From Cryobacterium flavum (GTDB lineage Bacteria; Actinomycetota; Actinomycetes; Actinomycetales; Microbacteriaceae), in the NCBI RefSeq assembly GCF_900103805.1, contig NZ_FNIB01000001.1, forward strand, positions 372,001 to 436,000: a stretch of DNA of 64,000 bases. The letters are read 5' to 3'. This document shows, in pieces, positions 28,516 through 39,100 of this stretch; position 1 is the first letter of the stretch, and each line of letters opens with the position of its first letter. A program made the translations under genes and the position numbers. The notes below the pieces were generated by a model. The model worked only from the letters and a program-made list of their open reading frames with translations, did not search any database and had not been told where the DNA came from.

Positions 28516-29717
28516 TCAGGCCAGCAGGAAGTCCTCCAGGCCGGTGAGCAGTCGTTGCACCTCACCCGCCGTGTTGTACGGCGCCAGTCCGATGCGCAGG
28601 CCGCCCTCAGCACCGAGCCCGAGGTGCTTCGAGGCCTCGAGTGCGTAAAACGATCCGGTCGGGGCGAGCACCCGCCGGGCAGCCAGGAACGCCGCGGCAT
28701 CGGCGGGCGGGTGCCCGGCGAAGGTGACCAGCACGGTTGGCGTGCGCTCGCGGGCACGCGAGTGCACGGTCACGCCGGGCAGAGCGGCCAGCCCGGCCTC
28801 GATTCGGCGAGCAGGCCCGCCTCATGATGTTCCAGGGCGATGGATGCCTGCACCAGGCGCTCCCGCCGGCTTCCGCCGATCGGTGCCAGTGCGGCCAGAA
28901 AATCGACGGCCGCAGTAACGCCCGCCATCAACTCGTAAGGCAGGGTGCCGAATTCGAAGCGTTCCGGAACCATTTCGGTGGAGGTGGCCAGCTTGTCCGG
29001 GTGGATGCGCTCGAGCAGGGCTGGGTCGGCGGCCAGCACGCCGCAGTGCGGTCCGAGGAACTTGTACGGGGAGCAGACGAAGAAGTCGGCGCCGAGCGCG
29101 GCCACGTCCACCGAGGCGTGCGGCGTGTAGTGCACCCCGTCTACCCAGAGCAGGGCGCCGACCGAGTGCACGGCGGCGGCGATCGCGGCGATCGGCGGTC
29201 GGGTTCCGATGAGGTTGGAAGCAGCCGTGACGGCGACCAGACGGGTGTGTTCGGTCAGTTGCGCGGTGACCGCCTCGGCGCTGAGCTCGCCGGTTGCCGG
29301 GTCGAAGTCGACCCACTTGACGGTGGCGCCGGCGTGTTCGGCGGCCTGGATCCAGGGACGGATGTTGGCGTCGTGGTCGAGCCTGGAGACCACGATCTCG
29401 TCGCCGACATTCCAGCTGCGGCCGAGGTGGCGGGAGAAGTCGTAGGTGATTTGGGTGGCGCTGCGGCCGTAGACCACGCCGTGCGGGTCGGCGCCGAGCA
29501 GGTCGGCCATCGCCGTGCGGAAGACGGTGACGGCGTTGTCGGCGTTCTGCTCCGGCAGGCTGCCGCTTCCGCGGTTGGACAGCGGTCGGGTCAGGGTGAG
29601 GGCGATCGCGGCGGCGACCTGGCGAGGCGTCTGCGTGCCGCCCGGACCGTCGAAGTGGGCGAACCCGGAGGAGAGGGAGGGAAAGTGGGAGCGGACTGCC
29701 AGCGCGTCATAGGTCAC
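28516..29717 (-). pseudogene. cysteine desulfurase-like PLP protein (aminotransferase class V), frameshifted
   Basis: From GTG 29717 (TYDALAVRSHFP) the frame encodes FDGPGGTQTP, the PLP lysine motif CSPYKFLGPHCGVL and about 300 residues, then breaks after EHHEAGLLAE near 28795-28812. The adjacent frame continues RIEAGLAALPGVTVHSR through GFYALEASKHLG-like C-terminal sequence to 28516. One missing base explains the shift, giving about 400 residues if repaired, the size of the SelA/NifS-like family. Either the gene is inactive or the assembly has a base error. ATG at 29732 is an alternative start. Confidence 0.75.
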
Positions 29718-29770
29718 ACGCCATCCAAGCACAGCGTCTGCTCGTCGACCAGCGCCGCCGAGACCACCGC

Positions 29771-29813
29771 CGGTCGAGCCGCGACGAACGGGTGGTCGAG
29801 ACGAGTGGTCGAG
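29771..29813. repeat. cluster of GGTCGAG units
   Basis: Three GGTCGAG words within 43 bp fill the gap between the desulfurase-like gene and the trhO stop. They match the dispersed GGTCGAG/CTCGACC family seen near 6915, 26655, 47138 and 48355. Confidence 0.45.
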
Positions 29814-30710
29814 CTACGCGTGCGCGGCGCAGGCGGGCGCTTCGCGTGTGACGCAGTCCGGGCAGGCCACGAGCTGTTCGCGGCAGGAGGCGTCCCGGCA
29901 GTTGAGCATGTTCGTGGTGGCCTGGCCGCACTCCTGGCAGGTCCCGAGCACGGCAGCACCGGGTGCGAAGTCGATGGACATCCGCTGGTCGAAGACGTAG
30001 AGCGATCCCGACCACAGTCCCTCATTGCCGAAAGCCTCGCCGTAACGCACAATGCCGCCGTCGAGTTGGTACACCTCGCCGAAACCACGCGACTTCATGA
30101 GACCGCTCAGCACCTCACAACGGATGCCCCCGGTGCAGTAGGTCACGACCGGCTTGCCCTTGAGATGGTCGTATTTGCCGCTGTCGAGTTCGGCCACGAA
30201 CTCGCGCGTGTTGGCCACATCGGGCACGACCGCGTCTCGAAAGTGGCCGATCTCGGCCTCGAACCGGTTGCGCCCGTCGAAGAAGACGACCTCGTCTCCG
30301 CGTTCGGCGACGAGCGCATTGAGCTCGGCCGGCTGCAGCTTGGTGCCACCGCCGACGACGCCGGCCCCGTCGACGCGCAGCTCGCCGGGGGCGCCGAAGC
30401 TCACGATCTCCTCGCGCACCTTGACCACGAGCCTTGGAAAATCGAGGCTGTGTCCGTGCGAGTCGAGGCCGGTGCCCTCGCTGAACTTAAAGTCGATGTG
30501 CCTGAACGCCGGGTAGTCGCGGGTCTTGCGAATGTACTTCTTGATCGCGGGCAGGTCGCCACCGACCGTGCCGTTCAGGCCGTCTTTCGAGATGAGGATG
30601 CGCCCGCGCAGACCGAGCCCTGCACACAGGTCGCGCTGCCACAGTCGCACCGCATCGGGGTCGGCCAGCGGCGTGAAGATGTAAAAGAGCAGAATCTTCG
30701 GAATGGCCAT
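29814..30710 (-). CDS. trhO: rhodanese-type tRNA uridine-34 hydroxylase
   Basis: 298 residues. The N-terminal ferredoxin-like domain ([14 protein letters not shown]) and rhodanese domain with catalytic YCTGGIRCE match TrhO/YceA, which makes 5-hydroxyuridine at the wobble position of tRNAs using prephenate-derived chemistry. The C-terminus holds [16 protein letters not shown] and CPDC, a zinc-binding-like Cys cluster. The start ATG 30710 is 6 nt from TAAAAT (30717-30722), a clear leaderless arrangement. Confidence 0.88.
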   Translation of the reverse strand: MAIPKILLFYIFTPLADPDAVRLWQRDLCAGLGLRGRILISKDGLNGTVGGDLPAIKKYIRKTRDYPAFRHIDFKFSEGTGLDSHGHSLDFPRLVVKVREEIVSFGAPGELRVDGAGVVGGGTKLQPAELNALVAERGDEVVFFDGRNRFEAEIGHFRDAVVPDVANTREFVAELDSGKYDHLKGKPVVTYCTGGIRCEVLSGLMKSRGFGEVYQLDGGIVRYGEAFGNEGLWSGSLYVFDQRMSIDFAPGAAVLGTCQECGQATTNMLNCRDASCREQLVACPDCVTREAPACAAHA

Positions 30711-30806
30711 GGGCCCATTTTACTTTGTGCGCATTTCTTGAGAGCGCGCGTAGGCTGGCCGCACTGTCTGTACTGCCACTGGTCAGCCGTATCGAGGAGG
30801 CAAATC

Positions 30807-31331
30807 GTGACCCAGGACCCGCTCGCCCGCTTCGGCGAGGTGCCCCAGTTTTCACTCAGCAGCACCGACATGACCGACGGGGCACCGCTCGCCGCAGCAC
30901 AGTATGGAACCGACGCGGGCGGAGCGGATGTGTCCCCGCAGCTCTCTTGGTCGGGTTTTCCCGCCGAGACCCAGAGTTTCGCGCTCACCGCATACGACCC
31001 CGACGCCCCGACCGGCTCCGGGTTCTGGCACTGGGCGGTGGCCAACCTGCCGGTATCCGTGACCGAGCTGGCTGCGGGAATCGATACCCTGCCGGCCGGC
31101 GCACTCGTGCTGTCGAACGAGGTGCGTCTCACCTCGTTCATCGGCGCTGGCCCGCCGCCGGGAACCGGCACTCACCGCTACCAGTTCATCGTGCACGCCG
31201 TTGACGTGCCGACGCTCGAACTCGACTCGCAGTCCACGCCGGCCGTTCTCGGCTTCAACCTGCACTTTCACACGCTCGCGCGTGCGGTACTGGAGGCGAC
31301 CGGGGTCGCGGGCGGGGCATCCGCTGCCTGA
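30807..31331 (+). CDS. YbhB/YbcL-type phosphatidylethanolamine-binding protein
   Basis: 174 residues. The family ligand-pocket motifs AYDPDAPTGSGFWHWAVANL and GTGTHRYQFIVHAVD are both present. Members bind anionic groups; the bacterial function is unclear. GTG at 30807 is set by GAGGAGG 7 bp upstream. It begins in a 96-bp gap divergent from trhO. Confidence 0.87.
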   Translation: MTQDPLARFGEVPQFSLSSTDMTDGAPLAAAQYGTDAGGADVSPQLSWSGFPAETQSFALTAYDPDAPTGSGFWHWAVANLPVSVTELAAGIDTLPAGALVLSNEVRLTSFIGAGPPPGTGTHRYQFIVHAVDVPTLELDSQSTPAVLGFNLHFHTLARAVLEATGVAGGASAA

Positions 31332-31350
31332 GGGGGCGCCGTGTAAAACC

Positions 31351-31379
31351 GGGAGTTGTCCCCAAATGGGGTAACTCCC
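31351..31379. terminator. inverted repeat between the PEBP and esterase genes
   Basis: GGGAGTTGTCCCC and GGGGTAACTCCC pair around an AAAT loop with one bulge. It may end the PEBP transcript. It also lies about 25-50 bp before the esterase start, so it could serve as an operator. Confidence 0.45.
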
Positions 31380-31415
31380 AGCGGGGATTCGGGGGAAACG
31401 ACTTAACCTCAGGCA

Positions 31416-32513
31416 GTGAGTATCACCAGCACCACGTTCGACACCGCTCGTTCCATTCCCCCCACCAGCCCCCCAACGTCGTCAGCGCGCCCGGCCGTGC
31501 CGACGCCCGCCTGGCTGCACGGCATCCGTTTGCATGCCGACGGCGTGACCGTCGACCGGTCTCTGCACCGGGAGACGGGCATCCGTCGGTTGCCGGTCTG
31601 GGCGTGGCGCGCGCTGATGCTGCGCCGGGCGACCCCGGTGCACAAGTTCAACCTGCACCCGATCGATTCGGTCGAATACGACCTCGACCTCGACTACATC
31701 GGCGATGGCCAGAAGATTCACCGGCTCGACGTTCTCGTTCCCAAACGCGAAGCGGGCGCAGACCCCTTACCCGTGTACGTGTATTTTCACGGCGGCGGCT
31801 GGACCTCCGGCGACAAAGACCCGCTCACCAAGTACTGCGCAAGCCAGGCTGCCGAAGGAATGGTCGTCGTCAACGCGAACTACCGCATGGCCACCCGGTT
31901 TCAACTGGGCCACATGATGAAGGACGGCAACGCCGTGCTCGACTGGGTCGCCCGCAATATCGCCGCCTACGGGGGAGACCCGACCCGAATCGTGCTCGGC
32001 GGCGACTCGGCCGGCGGCCACATCGCGGCGCTGCTCACCGCTGCGGCCTTTGAACCCGAGCTCGCAGAACACTATGACATTGCGCCGCCGGTCGCCCGCC
32101 GCAACCTGCGCGGCCTCGTGCAGCACTGCAGCATCGCCGATTTCTCGGTGCTATTCGACCGTGGGTTTGTGCTGAGCCTCAACTTTGTTCGGATGCTGCT
32201 GCCCGAGCGCGGCCGCGGACTGCACCTGCGTACGGCCGCGCGTTTCATGTCGCCGATCGAGTGGCTCGACCGCGGTTTTCCGCCGGTCTTCGTCACGACG
32301 TCGGAGCGCGACTATTTCTACCGGGCCAACCTCAACTTCATCGAGGCGCTACGAGCCCGCAAGATTCGGGTCGACACGCTCATTTACGGCCGACGCAGCG
32401 TCAACACCAAGCACACCTGGCAACAGGACGACACGCATCCGGAATCGCAGGAGGTCTACCGTCGCCTCGGCGCCTTCGTGCGTGCCGTCGCGCCGCGGGC
32501 TATGACGGTTTAG
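31416..32513 (+). CDS. alpha/beta hydrolase, hormone-sensitive lipase-like esterase
   Basis: 365 residues. The oxyanion motif FHGGGW and nucleophile elbow GGDSAGGH are classic HSL-family features. The likely acid is in TTSERDYFY and the base in NTKHTWQQD. A roughly 90-residue N-terminal cap precedes the core. GTG at 31416 is 6 nt from TAACCT, so it is probably leaderless. The gene overlaps the convergent exporter gene by 4 bp. The substrate is unknown. Confidence 0.83.
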   Translation: MSITSTTFDTARSIPPTSPPTSSARPAVPTPAWLHGIRLHADGVTVDRSLHRETGIRRLPVWAWRALMLRRATPVHKFNLHPIDSVEYDLDLDYIGDGQKIHRLDVLVPKREAGADPLPVYVYFHGGGWTSGDKDPLTKYCASQAAEGMVVVNANYRMATRFQLGHMMKDGNAVLDWVARNIAAYGGDPTRIVLGGDSAGGHIAALLTAAAFEPELAEHYDIAPPVARRNLRGLVQHCSIADFSVLFDRGFVLSLNFVRMLLPERGRGLHLRTAARFMSPIEWLDRGFPPVFVTTSERDYFYRANLNFIEALRARKIRVDTLIYGRRSVNTKHTWQQDDTHPESQEVYRRLGAFVRAVAPRAMTV

Positions 32514-33148
32514 GACCGCGCGCCGGTTGCGGCGAGCACTCCGCCGAGGCCGATCATCATGACGCCGCCGGCCGAGGACAGGTTCTCGATGCGCTTCGGT
32601 GACCGGGCAAACCAGACCCGTGCCGTGCCGGCCGCGAGAGCCCAGGTGCTGTCGCCGAGCAGGGCGAGCAGCACGAAGACCAGTCCGAGCACCGCGAGCT
32701 GCAGCGGAACATCGCCGGCCCGGTAGTTCACAAACTGCGGCAGCACCGCGATGAAGAAGACCAGTGACTTAGGGTTGCTCAGGCCCACCACGAATCCTTC
32801 GAGAACGAGCCGCCACTTGGTCTTGCGGGCCACCCTAACCTCGCTCATCTGCGCGGCCTTGCCCCGGTTGCGAATCGCCTGCACCCCGAGATAGATGATG
32901 TAGGCCGCGCCGGCGAACTTGACGATCGTGAACAGCAGCACCGACTGGGTCACGATGACGCCGAGTCCGAGAGAGACCGCGACGATTACCGGAATCAGGC
33001 CCAGGGCGTTGCCGAGCACGCTGAGAAAGCCGCCAAGCCGGCCGAGTGCCAGCGATCGTCCGATCACGAACAGCACGGTCGGGCCGGGAATGACGATGAG
33101 CGCGATCGACGCGAGCGCGAACGTGAGCAGGGTGGGCAGGGAAACCAT
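32510..33148 (-). CDS. LysE/RhtB-family amino acid exporter
   Basis: 212 residues with six hydrophobic segments. The N-terminal IVIPGPTVLFVIGRSLALGR and the central GFVVGLSNPKSLVFF match the LysE/RhtB family. It exports amino acids or small metabolites across the membrane; the substrate is open. The start is 6 nt from TAGCAT (33155-33160, minus strand), a leaderless arrangement. Confidence 0.85.
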   Translation of the reverse strand: MVSLPTLLTFALASIALIVIPGPTVLFVIGRSLALGRLGGFLSVLGNALGLIPVIVAVSLGLGVIVTQSVLLFTIVKFAGAAYIIYLGVQAIRNRGKAAQMSEVRVARKTKWRLVLEGFVVGLSNPKSLVFFIAVLPQFVNYRAGDVPLQLAVLGLVFVLLALLGDSTWALAAGTARVWFARSPKRIENLSSAGGVMMIGLGGVLAATGARS

Positions 33149-33274
33149 GTTTGAATGCTAAACCCAGCGGCGACTGTGGCACATCGTGCAGCCAACCCCC
33201 GTTGCGGCGACGGATGCTGGTGCCCCCCCACAACGGATTGCTCGCGGTTGCGCCCACTTCGCTAGCATCGTTTC

Positions 33275-33838
33275 GTGCATATGTTCTTCAGAACCCTCCT
33301 CCACGCCCTGCTGTCGAAGTTCGGCCCAAAGCTCGGTCACTTCGATGTCGCGCGCACCAACTTTGTGACCCTGCCGACCGACCAGGATATTTTGCGGCAC
33401 ATGAACAACGGCGTCTACCTGTCCATCATGGACGTGGCCCGCTTCGACATGCTGCACCGCACGGGCGTCTGGGCCATCTTCAAGCAGCGAGGCTGGTACC
33501 CCGTCGTGGTCTCCGAGACCATCAGTTTTCGCAAGTCGCTCACGGTCGGCCAGAAGTTCACGGTGGAGTCGCGCATCCTCGGCTTCGACGAAAAGGCGGT
33601 CTACGTCGAGCAACGTTTCGTACGACCGGATGCCGACGGCGTGCTCGAGATCTACGCCCACGGCTACATTCGTGGTCGCTTTCTCAAGCGCACCGGCGGA
33701 ATCGTCACGATCGACGAACTGCTGGGCGCGATCGGCGTCGCCCCCGACAACGTGAGCGTTCCGGAGTGGCTGCTCGAGTGGGCTGGCGCGGCAGCGGCCG
33801 CACCCACTCGAGCCCCGGCCCCGAGCATCTGGATCTAG
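33275..33838 (+). CDS. acyl-CoA thioesterase-like hotdog protein
   Basis: 187 residues. The HMNNGVYLSIMDVARFD segment is the 4HBT thioesterase active-site helix, and a hotdog fold follows. The C-terminus is Ala/Pro-rich. It begins with GTG at 33275, exactly 6 nt after TAGCAT, so the transcript is predicted to be leaderless. It might hydrolyse long-chain acyl thioesters; nothing in the context defines the substrate. Confidence 0.75.
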   Translation: MHMFFRTLLHALLSKFGPKLGHFDVARTNFVTLPTDQDILRHMNNGVYLSIMDVARFDMLHRTGVWAIFKQRGWYPVVVSETISFRKSLTVGQKFTVESRILGFDEKAVYVEQRFVRPDADGVLEIYAHGYIRGRFLKRTGGIVTIDELLGAIGVAPDNVSVPEWLLEWAGAAAAAPTRAPAPSIWI

Positions 33839-33843
33839 CCTAG

Positions 33844-34350
33844 TTAGGCGGTGCGCACCGGAACGATGAGGTCCTTGTAGAACTGGGCGTGCGCGGGGTA
33901 ATAGTGATTCCACTCGGGCAGGGGAAGGCCGGCGCGGGAGGCGACCAGGCGGTCGAGGTAGTAGTCCCAACCGGGGCCGACCGTGGCGGCCTCGCTCGCC
34001 GAGCGCAGACGCTGCCCGAAGGTCAGGTTGGTCATGCCGTCGCCCTCAACCAGGTGGAACAGTGCGCGCCAGGAATCTTCACCCTCGCCGAAGTCGCCGT
34101 TGAAACGGTGCGGCGCCTGGCACTCGCGAATACTCACGTACTCCCACTTGGCATCCGGCTCGGCCGTCATCTTGAACTTGACCGCGCCGGTCGCCGGAGA
34201 ACCGGAGTAGGTGCCGATCCACTTCTCGAGTTCGGCAGGACGGGTCAGGCTCGCCCACACCTGCTCGATGGGCGCGTTGAACAGCCGATTGAGCATGAGA
34301 TACAGGCCGTCCTCGCGGTGTACGAGGCGTCCGGTGGGCTTGGCTGACAT
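33844..34350 (-). CDS. SRPBCC / AHSA1-like protein
   Basis: 168 residues. LMLNRLFNAPIEQVWASLTRPAELEKW is the START-like opening of the AHSA1 family, which forms a helix-grip ligand-binding fold. The start ATG 34350 has GGAGG at the right distance, and a TAACCT box lies upstream (34388-34393, minus). No catalytic function is evident; members bind hydrophobic ligands. Confidence 0.78.
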   Translation of the reverse strand: MSAKPTGRLVHREDGLYLMLNRLFNAPIEQVWASLTRPAELEKWIGTYSGSPATGAVKFKMTAEPDAKWEYVSIRECQAPHRFNGDFGEGEDSWRALFHLVEGDGMTNLTFGQRLRSASEAATVGPGWDYYLDRLVASRAGLPLPEWNHYYPAHAQFYKDLIVPVRTA

Positions 34351-34421
34351 GGGGACCTCCACTATGAGTGACATGCGCTTGTAACCTCAGGTTAGGCCAC
34401 ATTGAGAGGGTCGGCTACACG

Positions 34422-35990
34422 CTAAGCCCCTTCGAGCAGGGCCATCGCGGCGTTGTGTCCGCCGAGCCCGCTGACCCCGCCGCCGCGCCTGGCTCCGGCA
34501 CCGCAAATGAGAATGCGCGGATGCTCGGTGGCGACTCCCCAACGCTCGGCGGGCGTGGCCTGCGGCTCGTCATCCTCCAGAAATGGCCACGACAGCCCGC
34601 CGTGAAAGATGTTGCCGCCGGGCAGATTCAGGGCGTGCTCGAGGTCGAGGGTTGTTTTGGTTTCGAGGCAAGGGTGACCCTCAACATCCGTCATCAACAG
34701 GGCTTCGATCGGCTCGGCGAGCACCGAATTGAGCGAGCAGAGCACGGCGGCCTGCAGCTGCGCGCGCATCTGGTCGTTGTTGGCTTCGGTGAGCGCCCGA
34801 TTCGGGGTGTGCAGGGCGAACACGGTAAGGGTGTGGGCACCGGCCTGGGCAAGTTCGGGCGACAGAATGCTCGGGTCGGTCAGCGAATGGCAGTAGACCT
34901 CGCACGGCACCAGTTCGGGAATCTCACCGGACATGGCCTGGTCATACGCGGTCTGCAGCTGCTTGTAGCCCTCGTTGATGTGAAACGTACCGCCGAATGC
35001 CGCCTCCGGCGACACGCTCGCGTCCAACAAGTGCGGCAAGCGTGTCAGCAGCAGGTTGACCTTCACCTGGGCGCCTTCCGGCTTGACCAGGTCTGCGGAT
35101 GCCCCGCCTCCACCACCCAGCAAACCCCGCAGCACCCACGGCGCCACGTTGGCCAGCAGCGCGGCGCCGTTCGTCGTCTTCAGGCGCCCGTTCTGGCGGT
35201 ATTCCACGGCTCCGTCGGGGGTGGCCGACGTGACCTCGGCGCCGACTTCGAGCCGCGCACCGGCCTCGCGCGCCGCCCGTTCGAGTGCCCCGGTCACAGC
35301 GCCCATGCCGCCGATCGGCACGTCCCAGTCCCCGGTTTCATTGCCGATCACGTGATACAAAAAGCAGCGGTTCGCGTCGGGACTGGAGTCATCGAGGCCC
35401 GTGAAGGTGCCGATCAGCCCATCGGTAGCCACGACGCCGCGCACGAGATCGTTCGCAAACCGGTTGGTGATCGTGTCGCCGAGCGGCTGCTCGACCAGGG
35501 CGGTCCAGAGGGCATCGTCGCCGACCAGTCGCTTAGCCTCCGATCGGGTGAGCAGCGGTTCGCAGATCGTGGGAAACACGGCGCGCGCCAGTCGGGCGGT
35601 GTCGTCGTAGAAGGAGTTCCAGGCATCGAAATCGGCCGCGGCACCGATGCGTTCGAACGACGCCCTGGTCGCTTCGGGGTCGCCCTGGTCAACGAGTAAT
35701 CCGGCGCCAGTCGGCCCCGGCGTGTACGACGAGTACCGACGTCGAGCCAGCTCGATATCGAGCCCCAGCTCGCGGATGATTCTGGTCGGCAGCAGGCTCA
35801 CCAGATAGGAGTAGCGCGAGAGGCGCGCGTCAATGCCGGGGAAGGTATCCGCTGAAATGGCGGCGCCGCCCACCTGCTTCTCCCGCTCGAGCACGAGCAC
35901 GCTGCGGCCGGCCTGGGCCAGGTAGGTGGCGGCGACAAGGCCGTTGTGGCCGCCACCGATAATCACGACGTCGTGTCTGGTCTCGCTCAT
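34422..35990 (-). CDS. FAD-dependent oxidoreductase, phytoene desaturase-like (PYROXD2 type)
   Basis: 522 residues. N-terminal FAD motif VVIIGGGHNGLVAATYLAQAG; C-terminal ILICGAGARRGGGVSGLGGHN completes the dinucleotide-binding fold. The order resembles PYROXD2/CrtI-like oxidases. There are no carotenoid biosynthesis genes nearby, so a carotenoid role is not supported. A 60-bp gap with divergent features separates it from the 5'-nucleotidase gene. Confidence 0.82.
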   Translation of the reverse strand: MSETRHDVVIIGGGHNGLVAATYLAQAGRSVLVLEREKQVGGAAISADTFPGIDARLSRYSYLVSLLPTRIIRELGLDIELARRRYSSYTPGPTGAGLLVDQGDPEATRASFERIGAAADFDAWNSFYDDTARLARAVFPTICEPLLTRSEAKRLVGDDALWTALVEQPLGDTITNRFANDLVRGVVATDGLIGTFTGLDDSSPDANRCFLYHVIGNETGDWDVPIGGMGAVTGALERAAREAGARLEVGAEVTSATPDGAVEYRQNGRLKTTNGAALLANVAPWVLRGLLGGGGGASADLVKPEGAQVKVNLLLTRLPHLLDASVSPEAAFGGTFHINEGYKQLQTAYDQAMSGEIPELVPCEVYCHSLTDPSILSPELAQAGAHTLTVFALHTPNRALTEANNDQMRAQLQAAVLCSLNSVLAEPIEALLMTDVEGHPCLETKTTLDLEHALNLPGGNIFHGGLSWPFLEDDEPQATPAERWGVATEHPRILICGAGARRGGGVSGLGGHNAAMALLEGA

Positions 35991-36025
35991 GAGCAGAGCC
36001 TAGCCAGTGCGCGCCGAACCTATCA

Positions 36026-36054
36026 GTCACCTTGCATTCACCTGCGAGTCACCT
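36026..36054 (+). promoter_or_regulatory. three-unit PHO-box-like direct repeat
   Basis: GTCACCT, TTCACCT and GTCACCT begin at 36026, 36037 and 36048, exactly 11 bp apart. This is the geometry of PhoP direct-repeat units in actinomycetes (core GTTCACC). They end 52 bp before the 5'-nucleotidase start, upstream of a possible TACACA -10 at 36063. PhoP control is inferred. Confidence 0.6.
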
Positions 36055-36106
36055 GTGACCAGTACACAGAATGGCATCCATTGTCTGCAACAGGAGGATC
36101 TACCGC

Positions 36107-39100
36107 ATGAGCGCCTTTCGACGCCCCGCACGCCGCCGACTACCCGTTGCCATCCTGGCTGTCACGGCCTGCGCCGCTCTCGCGGTGGCGCCGCTCGTAT
36201 CGTCGGCAGCACCGACGGCATCCGCTGCTATCGTCGTCGCACCGGTGACCGCGTCGGGGACCGACCCGTACTTCAACCTGGCGCCGCTGGGAACGTACGA
36301 GACCGGCACCTTTGACGCCTCGGCCGCCGAGATCGTGACCTACCACGCCGCCAGCAAGCGACTCTTCGTGGTCAACGCGGCCCAGGGTGCCGTGGACGTG
36401 CTCGACATCGCCGACCCGACTACCCCGGTCAAGGAGTTCTCGCTCAGCGCAGCGGGAACCACAATCGACGGCGGCAGCTCGCTCATCCCCACCGGTTCCA
36501 CCGCCAACTCGGTCGCCGTGCGCGCCGACGGCCTCGGCGCAATGGCCATCGAATCGCCCACCAAGTCGGATGCCGGCTGGCTCGTCTTCTTCGACGCCAA
36601 CGCGACGACAGCCACCATTCTGGGCGCGGTTACGGTCGGTGCCCTGCCGGACATGGTGAGCATCTCGGCCGACGGCAAGTATGCCGTCTCCGCCAACGAG
36701 GGCGAGCCGAACGACCTGTTCACCGTCGATCCCGAGGGGTCGGTCAGCGTCGTCACGCTCCCGTCGACCCTTACCCTGCCCGCTTCGTCGGCCGTCGCGA
36801 CCGCTGATTTTCACGCCTACGAATCCGAAGCCAATGGCGGCACGAGGACCCTCGACCCCGACGTGCGCATCTTCGGACCGACTCCCGAAGCGGGCTTTCC
36901 GGTCTCGCGCAACCTCGAGCCCGAGTATGTCGCGATCGACCCGAACAGTCTCACCGCGTATGTGGCGCTGCAGGAAGCCAACGCGGTCGCTGTGGTTGAC
37001 CTCGTCGCGGCTGAGGTCACCGAAGTGCGCTCGCTCGGCTTTCAGGACCACGGCCTGCCCGGCAACGGCATCGACGCCTCCGACAAGGATTCGGCCGTCA
37101 ACATTCAGACCTACCCCGGTCTGCACGGCATGTACATGCCCGACGGCATGAACGCCTACACGGCGAAGGATTTCTCCACCGGCACTGACGCGACCTACCT
37201 GGTCACCGCCAACGAGGGCGACGCCCGCGAGTGGGGCAGCTACGTCGAGGGCGCGCGTGCGGAGGACCTCACGATCTGCGCTACTAGCGACCTCTTCGGC
37301 AAGAACAACGACGCAGGAATGGGCCGCCTGAACGTGACCAAGGAAAACGGTTACAACACCGCCGGCACCTGCTACGAGGAGCTCTACTCCTTCGGCTCCC
37401 GCTCCTTCTCGATCTGGGACACCAACGGCGCCCAAACCTTCGACTCCGGTGAGGACTTCGAGCGCATCACCGCCGCGGCCAACCCGGCCTATTTCAACTC
37501 GAACCACAGCAAGTCCAACTTCGAGGGTCGCAGTGACGACAAGGGCCCCGAACCCGAGAACCTCGCCATCGGCGAGATTGACGGTCGCACCTACGCCTTC
37601 ATCGGCCTGGAACGGGTGGGCGGCATCATGGCCTACGACATCACCGACCCGACCGACGCGAAGTTCGTGACCTACCTCAACAACCGCAACTTCGGCGTCG
37701 ACGCCACCGTCGACCTGTCGGCAGCCGGTGACCTCGGCCCGGAGGGCGTCACGTTCATCTCCGCCAAAGAATCGCCCACCGGTGAGCCGATGCTCGCCGT
37801 CGGCAACGAGGTTTCCGGAACCACCACCATCTTCTCGATCAACGTCATCCCCACCGAAATTCAAGTGCTCGGCATCAACGACTTTCACGGTCGCCTCGAA
37901 GCCAACGCCAGAAACCAGGAGGCCGGCGCGGCCGTCCTGGCCGGAGCCGTTGCCCAGCTGAAGGCGAAAAACCCGAACACCCTGTTCGTCTCGGCAGGCG
38001 ACAACATCGGCGCCTCCACCTTCACCTCTTTCTCGCAGCAGGACGAACCGACGATCACGGCGCTCCTTGCGGCCGGGCTGGACGCATCCGTTGTGGGTAA
38101 CCACGAGTTCGATGCGGGCTGGGACGACCTCGAGGGTCGGGTCCGGTCTTCGTTCGGCGACCCGCGCTACGCGCTCGGCGCCAACGTCTACCTGAAGGGC
38201 ACGACCACCCCGGCACTCGATGAATACTGGGTCAAGGAGGTCGATGGCGTGCGCGTCGGCTTCATCGGCACCGTCACCGCGGCTACCGCCTCACTGGTCT
38301 CCCCGGCCGGCATCGCCGACATCGAGTTCGGCGACCAGCTCGAGGCCGCCAATCGCGTGGCAGCGCAGTTGCAGGATGGCAACACGACCAACGGCGAGGC
38401 CGATGTCATCGTGCTGCTCACCCACGAGGGAGGCGTCGGCACCGACTGCGCCGCGATCGGTGACGCCGACACCCTCTACGGCGATCTGATCCGCGACGCA
38501 TCGGCCAATATCGATGCGATCCTCTCGGGTCACACCCACGCCACCTACAACTGCTCCTACCCGGTCACGGGCTGGACCGACGGGCTGAAACGCCCGGTGA
38601 TGCAGAGCGGCCAGTACGGCATGAACCTCGACCAGCTGAAAATCTCGGTCGACCCAGTGACCAAAAGCGTCGTCTCGATGACCAGCGCGCTGGTGGACCT
38701 GCACAACGGCACGACCGGCCTCTACCCGGCCGACGCCACCGTGGCGCAGATCGTGACGGATGCCGCGGCCCAGGCCGACATCGTCGGCTCGGTTGAAGTC
38801 GGTGCCATCAGCGCCGACATCAAACGTGCTTACAACGGCGTGGCAGAGGACCGCGGGTCGGAATCGAGCCTCGGCAACCTCGTCGCCGACATTCAGCTTT
38901 GGGCCACCTCGAACTCTACCTTCGGCGGTGAACCGGCCGAGATCGCCTTCATGAACCCCGGCGGGGTGCGCACCGACCTGAGCTACGGCGAGAACGGCAA
39001 GGTGACCTACAAAGAGGTCGCCACCGTGCAGCCCTTTGCCAACACCCTCGTCACCATGGACCTCACCGGTACCCAGCTGCGCACGGTGCTCGAACAGCAG

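Noticed and set aside
28737..31331. An 864-codon open frame on the plus strand running into the PEBP gene
   Set aside because: Most of it is antisense to the desulfurase-like and trhO genes, with no ribosome site and composition of a shadow frame. Only the part from GTG 30807 is a real gene.
34422..35990. Carotenoid phytoene desaturase
   Set aside because: No crtB, crtE or other carotenoid gene is nearby, and the sequence fits the general PYROXD2-like group better.
36140..38104. A 654-codon minus-strand frame opposite the 5'-nucleotidase gene
   Set aside because: Antisense shadow without family motifs or ribosome site.
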